NCBI GenBank assembly: GCA_009731375.1
Contig: BJOX01000093.1
Span: forward strand, 50,269 to 81,679
Length of the DNA: 31,411 bases
Reading direction: 5' to 3'
Origin: Paulinella micropora
Lineage: Eukaryota; Cercozoa; Imbricatea; Euglyphida
The position numbers and the translations under genes were made by a program. The notes under the pieces are model-generated. The model saw only the letters and a list, made by a program, of their open reading frames with translations, was not told where the DNA came from and ran no database searches. How positions within the stretch are numbered: the stretch's first letter is position 1; each line of letters starts with the position of its first letter. Below, in pieces: positions 28,347 to 31,411 of this stretch.

Positions 28347-31300
28347 ATGGAGATGTTCCACAAGGGGCGGGTATGGTACACGGGATCAAGAGAGCAAAAA
28401 CCACAAGCAGCCGCTTTTAAAAGGGCGGACTCGCTCGGCCACAGGATTACGGTGGCCTTGGCGGACCCAACCAGAAAAGGCAGCCGTGCAAAGTGGTACA
28501 CGTCCTTTCCGGGTATTGATGAACTTTTCGAGTATTACCGCGACTACGGCGAAGACAACCGTGCCTTTTACGTCATCGATCGCTCAATCGAAGTAGGAGA
28601 TGTGACATCGGCCCTTGCAATGGACATGGAATGGGTGACTGACAAACGTGATGCCATGACCCCCCAGCGGCTGGCTAAGATACTATCGGCCATAAGAGGG
28701 GAATTACCCATGCTAACGGATCACGACTGTAAGCTGCTCGATTTCGGGCGAAAGCAGTCTGATAACACGTTCAAGAACAGCTTCCATTTGCACGTACCAT
28801 CGGTTGTCTTCACCAACAATAAGGAAGTGGGCAACTTTGTCAAGACCAAGCTGTGGCTAGCCCAAGGCCTCATCAACGATCCGATGATGAAGCACGGGGG
28901 TAAGGACATTATCGACTTTGGCATATACTCACGTAACCGCCTGTTCCGTTTGCCCGGGTCAGCCAAGCTGTCGGGTGAAGCTGTGCCGAAGAACATGCCT
29001 GCCTGTATACAGGACCTGCTGGACGCCATCCCCGCGTGGTACAGGCCCATTACACACACGGCCACCGAGGAGGAAGCCATGAAATGCCAGCGCAAGTACA
29101 CCAAGCCGTCGAGATTCGTGACCCCTGATGGAGACAACACGACCGCTCGTCATTTGACCGACCTGCTACGCCAACAGGGAGACATGTTTACAACAGTCAG
29201 GCGCCTGCCAGACGGGAGGTACGTGGGTATCACGGACCCGGAGCACGGCAGGACATGCCTAATCAAGGGAGAACACAACAAGAGCGACAACTGCTACTTT
29301 ACAATCGATAGGGAAGGCTACGCGCATTACCATTGTTTCGACTCGGAGGCCCACCCGTATTGCGCTGGTAAAGTGATTGGGCGCTTACCAGGGCACGAGG
29401 CGCCGTCCATGTGGGCCCCTGGTGTCAGGCTCAACAACCACGACGAGCCAGAAGGCTACCTCAAGCCCCTCATTTTCGATGATTGCGAACAAGTCATTGC
29501 CGTGGCCGCGCACTGCGGTCGTGGGAAGAGCACCGCGCTGGTGAGGCTCGTTAGGCGCATGCTCGAGGAAGTGCCCGAAGGACTGCGTATCCTCGTGGTC
29601 TCGGCCCGCATCTCGCACGCGGCGGTACAGAAGGGCCAGTTTGACGGCCTTGGTTTTATACACTACAAGGACAAGAAATGGTGGGAAAGTGACCGAGTCA
29701 TTTGCCAGTACGAGTCGCTTCATAACCTGTCTGACCACAAGGTCAAGGGCTTTGACTTGGTGATTATGGACGAGGCCCGGTCCATCGTTGACCAGATGTT
29801 GTCTAGTGAAACAAACGGCAAGTTCTTGGGCCGCAACGCGCGCTACTTCTACGCTTTGCTCAGCCGGCCGGGCGTCAAGGTGGTGGCGCTGGACGCGGAC
29901 CTCGAGAGCGACGGGGCCGTGCCCGCGCTGCTGCAGCACATTGCAACCTCTCCGAGCACGATCCGGGTCGAGCGCTACACGCAGAACCCCACCAAGCGCA
30001 AGTTCTATGTAACGAGAGACCGCAAGCAGCTGATTCACAGGGTCAAGTCCTCGGCCAAGGCGGGCGAGAAGACGGCGATCGCGTGCGCGACCAAGGCCTG
30101 CGCCGAGGCCTGGGAGCAGCTTATCAGGAAGGAACGCCCCGACCTCAAGGCTGTCCTGATTACCGGCGACGTCGACGATTCGCTGAAGAAGTCTATGCAG
30201 GACCCAGACACGTTCCTGAAAAACTTTGACGTCCTGATTTTTACCAGCGCGGTCTCGGTGGGGGCAGACGTTCAGCTGCCATGGCACATGCTGTTGGTGG
30301 ACGCCTCCTCGCGCAACGGCTGCGGCCCGCGCCAGCTCATGCAGATGATGGGGCGCTTCCGCAAAATGCAAGTTGAGCGGGTCGACGTGCTGTACCCGCC
30401 CAAGCCCACAAAGGCCGACGTCAGCTACGCACTGTGCCACCGCCTCGAGAGGGCCAGACGAGACCTGCGCGAACGCGAGACCGACATTCAGCAGTACCAA
30501 GGCACGATCAGGTTCCAAGAGACGTTTGACGAGGACGGCACCATGCTCCTGGCTCCCGACTGGTTCACGGAGCTGCACATTTACGCACGGGCCGAGAAGC
30601 TGGCGCAGTTTGAAGAGGAGTTCAAGCGGCAGGCCGGCCGTCACCAGTTCCCGCTGATCATGGAAGAGGCAGGGCAGGACGAAGGAGCGGCAGAGTTCAA
30701 GGAGTACAAGGAACTGGCCAAGGCCGAGCGGGAGAACCTTCTTAAGGACGCCTTTGACGTGTTCAAGGACTGCCCGCCCGAGGAGCTGCATCAGCGCCTC
30801 AAGGACCTCAAGGAAAAGACCGACTCCAACGAGGCTTCGGCCTATGAGAAAATCCAGCTTGCTTCGCTCCATACCCTCAAGTTGTTCCGTGGAGAGGGAG
30901 GTGACGAGGAGCGCCGTGAGAAGCAGCGGGCCCTGACGTACGACGAGTTTAAGACTGTGCATGAGAACACGCGCCCCGTGTACAATATTGCTGCCGCGGT
31001 GAAAAAGGGCCTGCTGAACGAGGAGATCTTGATGCAACAGAGGAACAAGCTGTGGGAGAGACAATACATCAACATTGCTGACACCCCTCTGTGGCACATG
31101 GCCGCTTTGAAGACGGTGCAGGCATTCGAGGTGCTTGGAATCCAGAATGCGGGGCTGAGCGCTGACGGGACATCCACGGTCTCTTTTACCAAGAAGGACG
31201 TGGTTGCCAACAGGGCCAAGATCATTGAGTTGACCAGCGCAGCGGTCGGAGCGGGCGGAAGGGTACGGTCACGAGTCAAGGCTGGAAAGGTAGCCAACGA

Positions 31301-31411
31301 TCCCAGTCACGCGCCTCTCAGGAGACTGCGCCAGGCGATACAAAATAACTTTGGTTCGACCATCAAGAGCAAAAGAGCAAAAAAGAGAACTAAAGGCCGT
31401 GATCAGAGAGA
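28347..31411 (+). CDS. Primase-helicase, second copy (cut by window end)
   Basis: Open frame from the ATG at 28347 to the window edge, about 1020 codons, equivalent to the 15250-18537 gene. Primase motifs (MDMEW, SFHLHV, SRNRLFR), the Cys/His knuckle and helicase motifs (GRGKST, IMDEA, MMGRFRKM) are all present. Differences from the left copy are an Ala-to-Val change after the Walker A region (EEVPEG) and, near the C-terminus, an Arg-to-Gly change with loss of one residue. All keep the frame. About 75 C-terminal codons lie beyond the window. Two intact copies of this gene contrast with the broken single-copy genes between them. Confidence 0.85.
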   Translation, partial: MEMFHKGRVWYTGSREQKPQAAAFKRADSLGHRITVALADPTRKGSRAKWYTSFPGIDELFEYYRDYGEDNRAFYVIDRSIEVGDVTSALAMDMEWVTDKRDAMTPQRLAKILSAIRGELPMLTDHDCKLLDFGRKQSDNTFKNSFHLHVPSVVFTNNKEVGNFVKTKLWLAQGLINDPMMKHGGKDIIDFGIYSRNRLFRLPGSAKLSGEAVPKNMPACIQDLLDAIPAWYRPITHTATEEEAMKCQRKYTKPSRFVTPDGDNTTARHLTDLLRQQGDMFTTVRRLPDGRYVGITDPEHGRTCLIKGEHNKSDNCYFTIDREGYAHYHCFDSEAHPYCAGKVIGRLPGHEAPSMWAPGVRLNNHDEPEGYLKPLIFDDCEQVIAVAAHCGRGKSTALVRLVRRMLEEVPEGLRILVVSARISHAAVQKGQFDGLGFIHYKDKKWWESDRVICQYESLHNLSDHKVKGFDLVIMDEARSIVDQMLSSETNGKFLGRNARYFYALLSRPGVKVVALDADLESDGAVPALLQHIATSPSTIRVERYTQNPTKRKFYVTRDRKQLIHRVKSSAKAGEKTAIACATKACAEAWEQLIRKERPDLKAVLITGDVDDSLKKSMQDPDTFLKNFDVLIFTSAVSVGADVQLPWHMLLVDASSRNGCGPRQLMQMMGRFRKMQVERVDVLYPPKPTKADVSYALCHRLERARRDLRERETDIQQYQGTIRFQETFDEDGTMLLAPDWFTELHIYARAEKLAQFEEEFKRQAGRHQFPLIMEEAGQDEGAAEFKEYKELAKAERENLLKDAFDVFKDCPPEELHQRLKDLKEKTDSNEASAYEKIQLASLHTLKLFRGEGGDEERREKQRALTYDEFKTVHENTRPVYNIAAAVKKGLLNEEILMQQRNKLWERQYINIADTPLWHMAALKTVQAFEVLGIQNAGLSADGTSTVSFTKKDVVANRAKIIELTSAAVGAGGRVRSRVKAGKVANDPSHAPLRRLRQAIQNNFGSTIKSKRAKKRTKGRDQR

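Larger units (their letters stand above)
26881..31411. repeat. Inverted duplication, right arm
   Basis: Reverse complement of 15470-20003. From about 26970 to 31240 I found a single base difference (at about 29569, Ala to Val in the primase-helicase). The inner ~90 bp carry about eight differences, and near 31243-31265 there are two substitutions and a 3-bp deletion. The arm runs off the window end. Confidence 0.97.

Noticed and set aside
1-31411. tRNA, rRNA or self-splicing intron genes
   Set aside because: I saw no cloverleaf, rRNA-like stretch or intron core by eye; a covariance-model scan would be needed to exclude them formally.

Overview
The window looks like eukaryotic nuclear DNA carrying an endogenous, partly decayed large-DNA-virus-like element. 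About the first 7.6 kb is almost pure simple-sequence DNA (CT, CATA, ATCT, TTG, GTA and TATG tracts and a 170-bp purine minisatellite), which is typical of eukaryotic chromosomes. The right half is GC-richer, intron-poor and tightly packed with virus-type replication genes. The host cannot be fixed from sequence alone. Cysteine/histidine repeats resembling the EsV-1-7 motif, known from a brown-algal virus and from brown algae, make an algal or stramenopile host a reasonable but unproven guess.

Layout. 1-5690: micro- and minisatellites. 5750-6180: arrays of a short AGTAACGG-type repeat around a long AT-centred palindrome. 6225-7310: GA-rich minisatellite. 7617-12055: two tandem copies of a composite segment, each holding a gene remnant, an AT-centred palindrome, hairpin repeats, a broken KilA-N/MSV199-like gene and a 345-bp MITE-like element; an N gap (9971-10028) lies between them. 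12106-12642: an unrecognised small gene. 12785-13815: an array of hairpin repeats that begins with a scrap of helicase gene. 13871-14827: a truncated, divergent copy of the primase-helicase C-terminus, followed by 164-bp repeats of that gene's 3' end. 15250-18537: an intact primase-helicase. 18622-27050: exonuclease, small ORF, UL9-like helicase, family B DNA polymerase, and two zinc-binding/nuclease fusion genes. 26881-31411: an inverted, nearly identical copy of 15470-20003.

The genes form a coherent replication set: an AEP primase fused to a UL9-type helicase, a second UL9-type helicase, PolB, and a DEDDh exonuclease. This is the type of module seen in herpesviruses and some nucleocytoviruses. 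Only the primase-helicase is clearly open: complete in the left copy and open to the window edge in the right copy. PolB, the second helicase and the EsV-1-7-like gene are frameshifted, and the exonuclease has an in-frame TAG. This is either decay after endogenisation or uncorrected indel error; at least one shift lies at a homopolymer.

The main points of interest are the 4.5-kb inverted duplication with mosaic divergence, the hairpin and palindrome arrays near origin-binding-type helicases, and two neighbouring zinc-module plus nuclease genes that share a duplicated upstream cassette.
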